A stretch of 64,000 nt of DNA from the NCBI RefSeq assembly GCF_013410665.1, contig NZ_JACCFM010000001.1:2852001-2916000 (forward strand), written 5' to 3'. Source of the stretch: Leifsonia psychrotolerans. Lineage in GTDB: Bacteria; Actinomycetota; Actinomycetes; Actinomycetales; Microbacteriaceae. Positions 1 to 9,101 of the stretch are shown piece by piece (position 1 is the stretch's first letter; each line of letters begins with the position of its first letter). The notes below the pieces were generated by a model that saw only the letters and a program-made list of their open reading frames with translations, was not told the DNA's origin and did no database searches. Made by a program: the position numbers and the translations under genes.

Positions 1-1551
1 AACGTTGAGCGACCGGGCATCCATGACGCGCTGCCCGGCAAAGGGCGCTTTCGGTCCGTTGGCGAACGTGCTGACCCAGTTCACCGCGCCGACATTCGAG
101 CCCGCCCGCCAGCCCTGGTAGCCGCGCTCGAAGTCGTACGTCGAGAAGGTCTTCAGCACCGGCAGCGGGGAACCATCCGGCAGACCGGATGCGGCGAGGA
201 GGGGCAGCGGGATGCTGTTCGCGATCGCCTGTTGACCCGCCACATTTGCGTGGGTTCCATCGCCCGTGTCGAACGGAGCGTAAATGGTGTTCGAATTCAC
301 GGGGTCCTTGAGCACCGCGTCGAAGTCGAGAATCGCGTCGCAGGTTCCGCTGCAGTTACCGCCGGCCGTGACGAAACTGTTGACGGCGCTTCGCACGGCG
401 TTCTGCGGTTGGGTGTACGACGGACGCGGGGTGATCGGCGTGACGTAGATCTTGATACCGGCGGCCCTCAGACGTTGGAAGACGTTCGTGTAGCTGTCGA
501 TAATGGTTGTCGCTGAGCAGTTGGCCGGCAGGTCGTTCGTTCCGTAGTAGTAGATCACCCCGGTCACGCCGTGGAGTGCGAGAACGTCGCGATTCAAACG
601 GTCGACGCCGTTGTTGCCGCCACCCCCGCAAGCCGGCGAGGCGGTCGTGCCGCCGATTCCGGCATTGGCGAGCGCGATCTGCGCGTCGCTGGGAAGTTCG
701 CTGTTGATCCGGCGTGCCAGATCATCCGCCCACCGCCGGTTCGTGCCGGTTGCGGTGCAGCCCGGCCCGCAATTCTGGCTGCCTTCGCCGTCGACGACCG
801 AACTGCCGTAGGCGACGATGGTGCCGTTCAGTTCACTGTTGTGCACGTCGACAGCGCTGACCAGGTAGGTCCAGGTCAACGACTCGGTGAACGCCGCGGC
901 GGAGGTGTCCGTGACCTTGTTGCCGGATCCAGCCGGTGAGGTGTAGTTGGTGCGGAACGGGTAGCTGTGCAGGCTTGGAACGGTCGGGACCTGAACGAAC
1001 ATGCTCACCGCAATGTCATCCTGCGCCTTCGTCACAAGGGCAACGGCGTCGCTCCAGACCTCTCCGCCTTTCGGAATCGTCACGCTGGGCTGTCCGGCGA
1101 ACGCCAGCGTGCGGGTGGTTCCGTCGACCGTCGCAGCGCCCGTCGATGAAATCGCAACCGCGGATGCGTTGACCGTGATGGGACCGGTTCCGTACTGATT
1201 TTGCAGGCGTACTCGAAGCTCGTCACCGCCCTGACTCAAATGAGTAATCATGCGAAGGGTCTGATTGGTGAAGGTGAGGCCCGCGACCCGGTCCTGCGAT
1301 TGGGCCCAGGAGGTCAGCCAGGCATCGGGCGCCGCGGCGATCCCGGCCGCTGCGCTGGACTGGACCGTCGCCACGGCGGAGGCAGAGGCTGCGGAGGCAG
1401 AGGCTGCGGAGGCGGCAGCTGAGGCAGCAGCGGAGGCAGCAGAAGCCGCGGGGGCGGCTGCGCTGCCGAGCGCGAAAAGCCCGCCCACGAGTGCCAGCGC
1501 AAGTGTTGTGGCGGATAACTGCCTCGAGATGGAGCGAAGTGTGTCGGGCAT
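1..1551 (-). CDS. Secreted SGNH/GDSL-type esterase, C-terminus beyond window
   Basis: 517 codons are visible; the 3' end lies outside the window. The ATG has AGGA just upstream. Residues 1-35 form a signal peptide, followed by a striking Ala/Ser low-complexity stretch (about 35-65). The SGNH core then shows block I as YGSSVVDGEGS (Gly-Ser-Ser where most members have Gly-Asp-Ser), block III as YYYGTNDL, and the catalytic Asp/His pair as DGTHAN. After the core a Trp-rich segment (FERGYQGWRAG) looks like the start of a beta-sandwich ligand-binding domain. Acetyl- or other carbohydrate-esterase activity on decorated polysaccharide is inferred from the neighbouring rhamnosidases. It is probably a separate transcript, because a strong hairpin follows the upstream rhamnosidase gene. 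Confidence 0.85.
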   Translation of the reverse strand, partial: MPDTLRSISRQLSATTLALALVGGLFALGSAAAPAASAASAAASAAASAASASAASASAVATVQSSAAAGIAAAPDAWLTSWAQSQDRVAGLTFTNQTLRMITHLSQGGDELRVRLQNQYGTGPITVNASAVAISSTGAATVDGTTRTLAFAGQPSVTIPKGGEVWSDAVALVTKAQDDIAVSMFVQVPTVPSLHSYPFRTNYTSPAGSGNKVTDTSAAAFTESLTWTYLVSAVDVHNSELNGTIVAYGSSVVDGEGSQNCGPGCTATGTNRRWADDLARRINSELPSDAQIALANAGIGGTTASPACGGGGNNGVDRLNRDVLALHGVTGVIYYYGTNDLPANCSATTIIDSYTNVFQRLRAAGIKIYVTPITPRPSYTQPQNAVRSAVNSFVTAGGNCSGTCDAILDFDAVLKDPVNSNTIYAPFDTGDGTHANVAGQQAIANSIPLPLLAASGLPDGSPLPVLKTFSTYDFERGYQGWRAGSNVGAVNWVSTFANGPKAPFAGQRVMDARSLNV

Positions 1552-1578
1552 TGCATTCCTATCGTCAGTGATGGAGTG

Positions 1579-1592
1579 AACGACTCGTCGTT
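1579..1592. promoter_or_regulatory. Palindrome in esterase upstream region
   Basis: AACGACTCGTCGTT is a 6-2-6 inverted repeat about 30 bp upstream of the esterase ATG. The position suits an operator or activator site. The binding protein is unknown. Confidence 0.35.
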
Positions 1593-1681
1593 TTGTGAAT
1601 GGGGTACTTCTGCGGGGTTGAGTTCCCGGGTTTGCTGTCGTCGAATGACGCGCCGCGGCATCGGGTGAGGGGCCCGGACGC

Positions 1682-1723
1682 CCACCACCGGGCGGGATCC
1701 GCAGGGATCCTGCCCGGTGGTGG
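1682..1723 (-). terminator. Strong hairpin after first rhamnosidase gene
   Basis: A 19-bp stem (1682-1700 with 1705-1723, one G-U type mismatch) encloses a 4-nt loop. It starts 22 nt past the rhamnosidase stop on the minus strand. No U-run follows, which is common for actinobacterial terminators. Confidence 0.7.
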
Positions 1724-1745
1724 TCCACAGTGCGAGTCGAGCGCC

Positions 1746-4700
1746 CTACCTCTCGCGCGCCCGACGACGGCGGATGAGCACGAGTCCCACTCCCGCGAGC
1801 AGCAGAAGTCCCGAGATCAGCGTGAACGGCAGCATGTCGACACCGGTCGACGCGATGACGTCGGTGGGGATCGTCACTGTCGTGTCGGGGTCCGTTCCGG
1901 GGTTCGTACCCGGGTTGGTGCCCGGGTCCGTGCCGGTGGTGACAACGACCAGCACCAGGCTGTGCTGTCCACCCGGGAAGTCGGCCGGAACCGTTCCCAG
2001 TGCGCTGATCACGCCACGTGCATCCGCGATGACCGTTCCGAGAACGGTCGGAGTCGAGTGCAGTTCGACTCGAACAGTCGCTCCCGGAGTGAACCCACTC
2101 GACTCGACGAGCACACGTGATCCCGCAGTGATGTCGAGTGTCGTCGGGGCGTCGGTGCGGGACAGCTGCAACGCCTCACCCACATTGCCCGCACGGTCGA
2201 CCGCGCGCACCTGCAGGGTGCTCGGCGTGGCCGTCTCCGCAATCAACTGAGTCAAACCGCTCACCCAGGTGCTTCCGTCGACTGCATACTCGAGATGGTC
2301 AACACCCGAGCCCGCATCCGCGCCCACCGCGCTCACTCGCCCGGTTGTCGAGATCCAGCCCCAGACGGTGGGCTCCGTCGCATCGACCGTGACGGTCGTT
2401 GAGCGGGGCGCACTGACGTTGCCCTCGTTATCGGTGGCCCGGTAGGCGAACACGGTCGTTCCCTCCGGCAGTGTGACCGGAGCGGTGTAGGTCGTCCAGG
2501 CGCCATCGTTCAGGCTGTACTCAATCGAGTCGACACCGCTCTGGTCGTCGGTCGCGGTCAGAGTGGCCGCCGCACCCGCGACATGCCACCCGTTGTTCCC
2601 CGCACCCGAGAGCGCGACGTCAACGGTCGGCGCCGTCAGATCAGGAATGATGATCGTGCCGGTGATCGACTGCGCCGCCTCAGTGTTGCCCGCGACATCG
2701 ACCGAGGCGTACTCGACGGTGAACGCACCAGCGGTGGTGATCGTGACGGCGTCACCCGTCGTCCACTCGCCGCCATTCACACGGTAACGCGTGTGGGCAA
2801 CACCCGAGGTGGCATCGGCTGCGCTGAAGCGAATCGTTCCACTCGTGAAGGCCGATTGCCCCACAAACTCCGCACCAGGCGTAGCCGTTGTCACCGGCGC
2901 GACGGTGTCGATCTTCACAGCCAGGTGCTGGATGCCGCTGGCATTGCCCGCACCATCCGTCGCCCGGTAAGACAGGGCGTGTTCGCCGTCAGCGCCGAGT
3001 GAGAGCGCAGCCGAGTAGTTCGTCATCGCCCCCGACCCGAGTGCGTATTCGATCACGGGAGCACCGGGACGGTCATCCTGTGCCTGCAGGGTGACGCCAA
3101 CCGGCGCCTGCGTGTACCACCCAGTCGCCCGGTTCGGAGCCGACGGGTCCGTCGTCGCGGTCACCTGCGGGGCAACCGTGTCGGCAGCCACCGGCAGCGT
3201 CCAGACGTCGGCGATCGACGGGTCGTAGAACCCGTGGTCGGTCAGGTTCTGGAACCTGATCCGCACGGTGCCGGAGGTAGCCCGGGCCGCATCGACGACG
3301 AACTCGTAGGTTTCAGTGCCCAATCCGCCGGTGTGGCTGAACAGGCGTTCGATGACCTCAGTGCCATCCACGAAGACCTTGTACTTCTTGGTCTGCGGTT
3401 TGTCATAGGTCTCAATCGCCCGAATCAGGAATGGCTTGCCCGCCACGACCGTCGCGTTGAACTCGAAGAACGAGTTGTCGGTGAGGTGCCCGGCGTAGCG
3501 GCGAGTGAGCCCCGCCTCGGTGTTGATTCCCGACGACGGCGAGGCCGTCAGCCCATGCGCATCTTCGTCTGGCTTGTTGCCCAGATCAACGTGGTCGTAG
3601 CCGACCGGCGGCGTCGTGACGGGAGCGAGCACCACGGTCAGTGCGGCCGTCGTCTGCGCGAACGTGACACCGTCATAGACGAAGCGTGCAGTGACGGATG
3701 CCGTAAGCGCTGCCCGATCGGCACCATTCGGCACGAACACGGGCACCGTCAGAGCGACATCCTCTCCGGCCGGAATCAGCACATCGCCTGTGGGCAACGG
3801 CGTCGTCCAGCCGGCCGGCACCGCAACCTCGAGGTGGCCGACCGCGGCCTGCGAGCCGGTGTTGCTCACCGTCACGGTGAGCTGGCTCGACTGCCCGGGT
3901 GCCACGCTCGACGGATCGAAGACGGCATTCGTGAGGGTGAGCGCCGAGTCAACCACGAGCGCCAGTGAGCGTCGGAGCTCGATGGTCTGCCCGTCGAACA
4001 GGTAGCCGAAGGCGATGGTCGCCGGCACTTCTCCCGGAACCTGATCGAGCGGAACCGTAAAGCGAAGCGCCGCAGACTCTGTGGCCCCGCCGGCCAGGGT
4101 GCCGGCGAGCGGAACCGGGGTCTCGGAGGCAGCCCAGTCCGCTTCGACACCGTCGATGCGTGCGGTGACCGTTGCGATGGCGCTGTTTCCGCCGTTGGCG
4201 ACGGATGCCGTCACGGCTCCCGTCTCCCCCGGCTTGGAGGCCGGGCTCTCCAACGCCGCGGAGGCGCTCACGCCGAGGAGCGTTGACACGGTTGCCCCCG
4301 CGACCACGCGAGTGGACTCTGCCGCCTCCTCGAGCGCCGTGCGCGGTGCATCGTTGAGCGATTCTGTCGCGATCCAGGTGTCAACCGCGTCGAGCGCACC
4401 GATCGCCTGAGCGAGCGAGCGAGCGACCGCGGTGGCGTCGTTCCCCGAGAGCTGGGTCAGTGCATCCAGAGCGTGTGCACGTGACGCGTCGACCAGGCCG
4501 GCGAGCGTCGACGCCTGAGCGTTGTTCAACTCTCCTGCGCTGTGCTGCCCGTCGATCTGCGCGGTCAGCGCGTCAAGGCTTTGCAGCACGGCGCCTACGG
4601 CACCGGCATCTGCGTTGACGGTGAATGCGTAGTCCCCCGAGCCGATCGTGACACGCACCGTGTCGCCAACCTGGGCGACGGCGCGCACCCCGGCAACCTC

Positions 4701-7700
4701 AGACAGGGCCAGGCCCCCTTCGGTGACCGCCCAGGTGTTGACGGCCGGCAACGTCACGGTTGCGGTTGAACCCACGGGAACGTGTGTCTTCAGGCTGAGA
4801 GAGCCTGCGGACTTCGCCCAGTCGACGCTCACGGGGCCGAACGGCGTCTTGGTTGTCGCCTTCGCCCACTCGAGCTGGTCGGTGACCTGCGGCGCGATAC
4901 TGATGTCCCGATATCCGGTCGTCTCCGAGCTCCGGATGCCGGCGACGTCATGGTAGAACCAGTCGTCAACGGTGCCGAGAAAGTAGTGACCGAGTGAACG
5001 CGATTCGAGCGACCAGTGCTCCCACATCGAGGTGGCACCGTTTTCGATCATGTACCCCCAGCTCGGGTATTCCTTCTGCACGGCAACCCGGTAGGCGAGG
5101 TCCGCGTAGCCGTATTTGGTGAGCATCGGCAACAGGTACTTGGTGCCCAGGGTTCCGGTGTTCAGCTTGTCGCCCTTGGCCACCACATCGGCGGCCAGGC
5201 TTGCGGCGACCCGCGTCGCCGTCGCCTCGTCGGGGGTCATCCCGAAGGCAAGGGCGAGCACGTTGTGGGTCTGGCGATAGCCCCGGTCACCGCTTCCGCG
5301 GTAGGAGCCGCTCGCCGTGTCGAGGAAGGTCGCGTTGAAGGCATCCTTCACCGTTGCGGCTTGACCGGCGAAGTGTGCAGCGTCAGCCGGCTTGCCGAGC
5401 AGTGTCGCGGTCTTCTCCATGGTGGTCAACATCGTGTAGAGGAACGCCGTCGCGCTGACGTGCACGTCTTCTGGTGCGTTGCCACCGGCCGGGCTGGCCT
5501 CGGGGCTCACCCAGTCACCCAGTCGGGCATCGGCGATGCCGCCCGGCGAGCGCGTGAACTCGGCGTCGGTGTATTGCTTCATTCCGTCGTAGTACTGCTG
5601 CAAGACACGGATGTCCCCGCCGTACTGGTAGAGCGCCCACGGCACCTGAATATAGGCGGCGTGCCACGACGGGTTCTTGCCCCAGTCGCCCCAGTTCGCC
5701 GAGCTCGGTGCGATCACATAGGGCGCCCCGGTCACCGGGTCGCGGCTGTCATTGATGTCACCGATCCACTTCGCGAACAGGTTCTGTGAGTCGAGGTTCA
5801 TCAGGAACATCTCAGCCCCGACCGCGGCGTCACCGGTCCAGCCGTTCTTCTCGAACATGGGGGTGTCGGTGGGGATGCCGTGAAGGTTGTTCAACAGAGT
5901 GTCGACCACGGCACGGTGTGTGGCGTTCATCGTGCTGTTCGCGCTCTCGAACGATCCGGTCTCCTCGGTGTCGGTGTGCAGTGCCTGCGCGGTGAAGTTT
6001 GCCGCGGTCGGCGTGCTTCCCTCCGGCCAGCCGCTCACCTCGATGTATTGGAAGCCCTTGTACGAGAACTGGGCAGCCCAGGTTTCAGCCGCGCCCGTGC
6101 CGGCCAGGATGAACCGGTCGGTCTGGAACCCGTTTTGGAAGCCACCGTTGTTGTCGGCGTTCAGTCGACCGTTGGTGCGGAGCTTTTCGGCGTACTGGAA
6201 CCGAATCGTCGTTCCCGCGTCACCGGTCGCGGTGATCTTGACGTTTCCGGCGAGCATGCGCGGGAACTTCACGACGTAGGTACCGGGGATCACCTCGGTG
6301 ACCGAGCTGGCGGGCAGCTCTTCGGTGATCCGGATGGGCTGCTGGCTCTGGTTGACCAGTACCCCCTTCGGGCCGGCGACGACCACTGCCTTGTCCCAGG
6401 CCGAGTCGGCGAAACCGACGGTGTCGAAGCCGGGCTGTTCGCGGGATGCGTCGTACGTTTCGCCGCCGTACAGGTCGTCGAGCACCGTCGGCCCATCGTG
6501 CAACGTCCAGCTTCCATCGGTGACGACATCCTGTGTCGTTCCGTCGGCGTACTCGATGCGAAGCACCGCCTTGGCGACCGGCTCATCGTGCCAGGGAGCC
6601 TTCTGCCAGTTCCAGACATTTCCATTGGTCAGACCATAGAATCCGCGGCCGAGCTCGATGCCGAGTGCGTTGCCGCCCTGCTTGAGCTGACTGGTGAGAT
6701 CGGTCACGGTGTACTGCGCGTGATCGTCATAGTCGGTGAAGCCGGGTGAGAGAAGTTCGTCGTTGATCGGCGTTCCGTTGAGGCTTACGTTGGCGTAGCC
6801 GCCGGCCGCCACATAGATCTTGGCGGCCGTGATCGGCGACGTGACGGTGAACTCCTTGCGCATCAACGGAGCAGCAGCAGGGGTTGGTGTGGGCAAACGC
6901 ACGCCGCTGCCCCACGGACCCGAGCCGTAGCGTGCCTGCACGGCCGCCGCCGCCCAGGCGGAATCGTTGAAGCCAGGCTTTTCGAAGCCGTCGGCGATGG
7001 TTTTGGATGCCTTCCAACTCGCATCGGTCGTGAACACCGCGCTCGAAAGGTCGTCATAACTGACCCGACCCACCATCAGCAGCCCGGCGGCGGAACCGGC
7101 ACCGTTGGTCGTGCGCACGGCGATGACGTTCGTCGCGCCGTCCAGGTCGACGACGTAGCGCTTGGAGGTCTGCCATTCGTTGTTGGCCCCCTCGGTACGG
7201 GCGATCTGACGCCCGTTGACAAAGAGCCGGTAGGAGTCATCGGCGGTGATGAGGATCTCGGCCTTCTTCGCCAGCTTGCCGGCGGGCGAGGTGAGTGTCT
7301 TGCGGAACGCGCGGTCTTCACCGGGGGCGACCGGGGCACCGGGCTCGGGGGTCCAAATCCAGTCGGAGTTCGCGAAGGTGAGCACGTCGGCACCCACCGA
7401 CAGGGTGGGAATGGTGACCTGCGCGCCGTAAATTCCGTTGCGGTAAAGCAGGTTTGACTGCGCGTTCTTCCAGGCGGGGCTGGAATCATCGAATCCGGCG
7501 GTGTTCCATCCGGCCGGAGCCTGATCCTCCGCCGTAACCAAGGACTTGAAGCCGCTGTTGGTGATGATCTGCTCGCTCGTGCCGTCGGTGTATCCGACGC
7601 GCACGGTGGCGAGCACTCCACCGTTCTGGCTGTTGCCCGGTGTCTTCAGCACGAGGCCGAGCACGTTTTCGCCGGCGACGGCCGTGACGTTCGCGACGCG

Positions 7701-8963
7701 GGCGGTCTGCCACTCGTTGTTCAGCCCACTGTTGAACGCGACCTTTGTGCCGTTCCAATAGGCCGAGAAGATCTGGTCACCGGTGGCCGCAAGCTGCGCC
7801 CAGGCGATTTCCTTCGTGCCCGAGACGGTGAGTGATTTGCGCATGACGGCCGACGGAATGGGGTTTGAACTGCTCGGTGTTCCGATCGGCGGGATGATCC
7901 AGGATGCGGTGTCAAAGCTCAGTCGCGTGTCGGGTGCTGCTGCGGGCGGCACCGTGACCTGGGGGCCCCAGGGGCCGCCCCCGTAGGTGGCGCGGGCGGA
8001 GGCCGGAACCCAGCCGGTGGTGTCGTAGCCGTTGGACTGCCAGCCGGTGGTGGCCGTCTTGTTGCTCAACCAGGTTGCGTCGGTGACGACATCCTGCGTC
8101 GTGCCATCGGTGAAACGCACCGTGAGCTTGCCGACGACGGCGCCGTACGCCTTCGCGGTGTTGGTCAGGTAGACGGCCAGAAGGTTTGCGCCGGGGTTCG
8201 GGAAGACCTGAACCCGTGTCGCCTTCTTCCAAGCGTCATCGGCAGATGCCCCCGTGGCGATCTGCTTTCCATTCAGGTTGGCGGTGAAGCCGCGGTCTCC
8301 GGCCATGACCAGTTCGGCTCGCTCAATAGTTTTGTTCGTCGGAAGCGTGAAGCTCTGATGGAAGTACCCGGGAGGAGTGTTTCCGCTGGCATAAGGCGGG
8401 TGAATCCAGGAGGCGCCGTCGAGGCTCATCGCCAGACCCTCTGCGCTTTGCTGCACTCTGTCGCGCCCGATCCAGGCGCTGCTTCCCCAATCGGCGCCCG
8501 TGAGCAGGCCCGTTGCGAACGTCGAGGACCCGGATGCCGCGCCCGCGGTGGTCTGCACATCAACTGACCAGTAGTACGTTGTCGCAGCGTCGAGGAGAGC
8601 CCCGCCATATTCGATGCCGGCCGACTCGGCCGAGGCAACGGAACCGCTGTCCCACACAGCGCCGGTGGCGAGCTCGGCGGGAGTGCTCGCCACACGCACT
8701 CGATAGGACTCCTGCTGCACATCGCGTTTGGTCGATGACGTCACCCACGAGAACCGGGGCTTCGCGCTGTCGATGCCGAGTGGTTCCACGCGATTCTCGA
8801 CCCTGAGGTCGCCGAGGCTGATGCCCGTCGATGGATCGGCGGCAGCCGCCGGCAGGGTGCCGAGCGCGGCGCCGCTGACGACGAGGCCGACTCCGAGGGT
8901 CAGGGCGACGACAGAGTTCAGTCGTGATCGCCACGATCTACGCGAAGAGGAGGGGTCTGACAC
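1746..8963 (-). CDS. Giant secreted, wall-anchored alpha-L-rhamnosidase (GH78), architecture A
   Basis: About 2,405 aa with the GTG at 8963. The frame stays open to a TTG at 9092, but that extension would run through a stem-loop and lacks a signal-like start. Signal peptide 1-42. Three similar beta-sandwich modules (about 172-340, 346-520, 526-690) precede the usual GH78 N-terminal sandwich (695-870). The (alpha/alpha)6 catalytic domain covers about 1000-1345, with the acidic cluster in IPTDTPMFEKNGWTGD (about 1030) and the WEHW Glu near 1315. A helical linker, NEW3/CARDB-like domains, a 135-aa sandwich (about 1780-1915) and about four OmpL47-like repeats follow. The tail has Gly-Thr-Pro-Asp repeats, IASTG (about 2370), a TM segment and RRRR, a sorting signal. 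It should cleave terminal alpha-L-rhamnose from polysaccharides or glycosides at the cell surface. Confidence 0.93.
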   Translation of the reverse strand: MSDPSSSRRSWRSRLNSVVALTLGVGLVVSGAALGTLPAAAADPSTGISLGDLRVENRVEPLGIDSAKPRFSWVTSSTKRDVQQESYRVRVASTPAELATGAVWDSGSVASAESAGIEYGGALLDAATTYYWSVDVQTTAGAASGSSTFATGLLTGADWGSSAWIGRDRVQQSAEGLAMSLDGASWIHPPYASGNTPPGYFHQSFTLPTNKTIERAELVMAGDRGFTANLNGKQIATGASADDAWKKATRVQVFPNPGANLLAVYLTNTAKAYGAVVGKLTVRFTDGTTQDVVTDATWLSNKTATTGWQSNGYDTTGWVPASARATYGGGPWGPQVTVPPAAAPDTRLSFDTASWIIPPIGTPSSSNPIPSAVMRKSLTVSGTKEIAWAQLAATGDQIFSAYWNGTKVAFNSGLNNEWQTARVANVTAVAGENVLGLVLKTPGNSQNGGVLATVRVGYTDGTSEQIITNSGFKSLVTAEDQAPAGWNTAGFDDSSPAWKNAQSNLLYRNGIYGAQVTIPTLSVGADVLTFANSDWIWTPEPGAPVAPGEDRAFRKTLTSPAGKLAKKAEILITADDSYRLFVNGRQIARTEGANNEWQTSKRYVVDLDGATNVIAVRTTNGAGSAAGLLMVGRVSYDDLSSAVFTTDASWKASKTIADGFEKPGFNDSAWAAAAVQARYGSGPWGSGVRLPTPTPAAAPLMRKEFTVTSPITAAKIYVAAGGYANVSLNGTPINDELLSPGFTDYDDHAQYTVTDLTSQLKQGGNALGIELGRGFYGLTNGNVWNWQKAPWHDEPVAKAVLRIEYADGTTQDVVTDGSWTLHDGPTVLDDLYGGETYDASREQPGFDTVGFADSAWDKAVVVAGPKGVLVNQSQQPIRITEELPASSVTEVIPGTYVVKFPRMLAGNVKITATGDAGTTIRFQYAEKLRTNGRLNADNNGGFQNGFQTDRFILAGTGAAETWAAQFSYKGFQYIEVSGWPEGSTPTAANFTAQALHTDTEETGSFESANSTMNATHRAVVDTLLNNLHGIPTDTPMFEKNGWTGDAAVGAEMFLMNLDSQNLFAKWIGDINDSRDPVTGAPYVIAPSSANWGDWGKNPSWHAAYIQVPWALYQYGGDIRVLQQYYDGMKQYTDAEFTRSPGGIADARLGDWVSPEASPAGGNAPEDVHVSATAFLYTMLTTMEKTATLLGKPADAAHFAGQAATVKDAFNATFLDTASGSYRGSGDRGYRQTHNVLALAFGMTPDEATATRVAASLAADVVAKGDKLNTGTLGTKYLLPMLTKYGYADLAYRVAVQKEYPSWGYMIENGATSMWEHWSLESRSLGHYFLGTVDDWFYHDVAGIRSSETTGYRDISIAPQVTDQLEWAKATTKTPFGPVSVDWAKSAGSLSLKTHVPVGSTATVTLPAVNTWAVTEGGLALSEVAGVRAVAQVGDTVRVTIGSGDYAFTVNADAGAVGAVLQSLDALTAQIDGQHSAGELNNAQASTLAGLVDASRAHALDALTQLSGNDATAVARSLAQAIGALDAVDTWIATESLNDAPRTALEEAAESTRVVAGATVSTLLGVSASAALESPASKPGETGAVTASVANGGNSAIATVTARIDGVEADWAASETPVPLAGTLAGGATESAALRFTVPLDQVPGEVPATIAFGYLFDGQTIELRRSLALVVDSALTLTNAVFDPSSVAPGQSSQLTVTVSNTGSQAAVGHLEVAVPAGWTTPLPTGDVLIPAGEDVALTVPVFVPNGADRAALTASVTARFVYDGVTFAQTTAALTVVLAPVTTPPVGYDHVDLGNKPDEDAHGLTASPSSGINTEAGLTRRYAGHLTDNSFFEFNATVVAGKPFLIRAIETYDKPQTKKYKVFVDGTEVIERLFSHTGGLGTETYEFVVDAARATSGTVRIRFQNLTDHGFYDPSIADVWTLPVAADTVAPQVTATTDPSAPNRATGWYTQAPVGVTLQAQDDRPGAPVIEYALGSGAMTNYSAALSLGADGEHALSYRATDGAGNASGIQHLAVKIDTVAPVTTATPGAEFVGQSAFTSGTIRFSAADATSGVAHTRYRVNGGEWTTGDAVTITTAGAFTVEYASVDVAGNTEAAQSITGTIIIPDLTAPTVDVALSGAGNNGWHVAGAAATLTATDDQSGVDSIEYSLNDGAWTTYTAPVTLPEGTTVFAYRATDNEGNVSAPRSTTVTVDATEPTVWGWISTTGRVSAVGADAGSGVDHLEYAVDGSTWVSGLTQLIAETATPSTLQVRAVDRAGNVGEALQLSRTDAPTTLDITAGSRVLVESSGFTPGATVRVELHSTPTVLGTVIADARGVISALGTVPADFPGGQHSLVLVVVTTGTDPGTNPGTNPGTDPDTTVTIPTDVIASTGVDMLPFTLISGLLLLAGVGLVLIRRRRARER

Positions 8964-9042
8964 GTGGTTTCCAATCGGAGGTGAGGGTGCAAGGCGGGGG
9001 CGTTGTTCGAGAAGGTAGAGATAGTGACGTGAAGAGGGGGGT

Positions 9043-9083
9043 GCGACTCCCGGCCGACCGAAAAATGTCAGTCCGGGAGTCGC
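9043..9083 (-). terminator. Perfect 11-bp stem-loop between rhamnosidase genes
   Basis: gcgactcccgg (9043-9053) pairs with ccgggagtcgc (9073-9083) around a 19-nt loop, starting 18 nt after the second rhamnosidase's stop. No U-run follows. It could be a weak terminator, an attenuator or an mRNA stabiliser in the three-gene transcript. Confidence 0.6.
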
Positions 9084-9101
9084 GCGGGTCAAGCCCTCGG
9101 G

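Noticed and set aside
8964..9092. N-terminal extension of the first rhamnosidase to a TTG at 9092
   Set aside because: The extension runs through a perfect stem-loop and would bury the signal peptide behind 43 non-signal-like residues. The GTG at 8963 gives a normal export signal.
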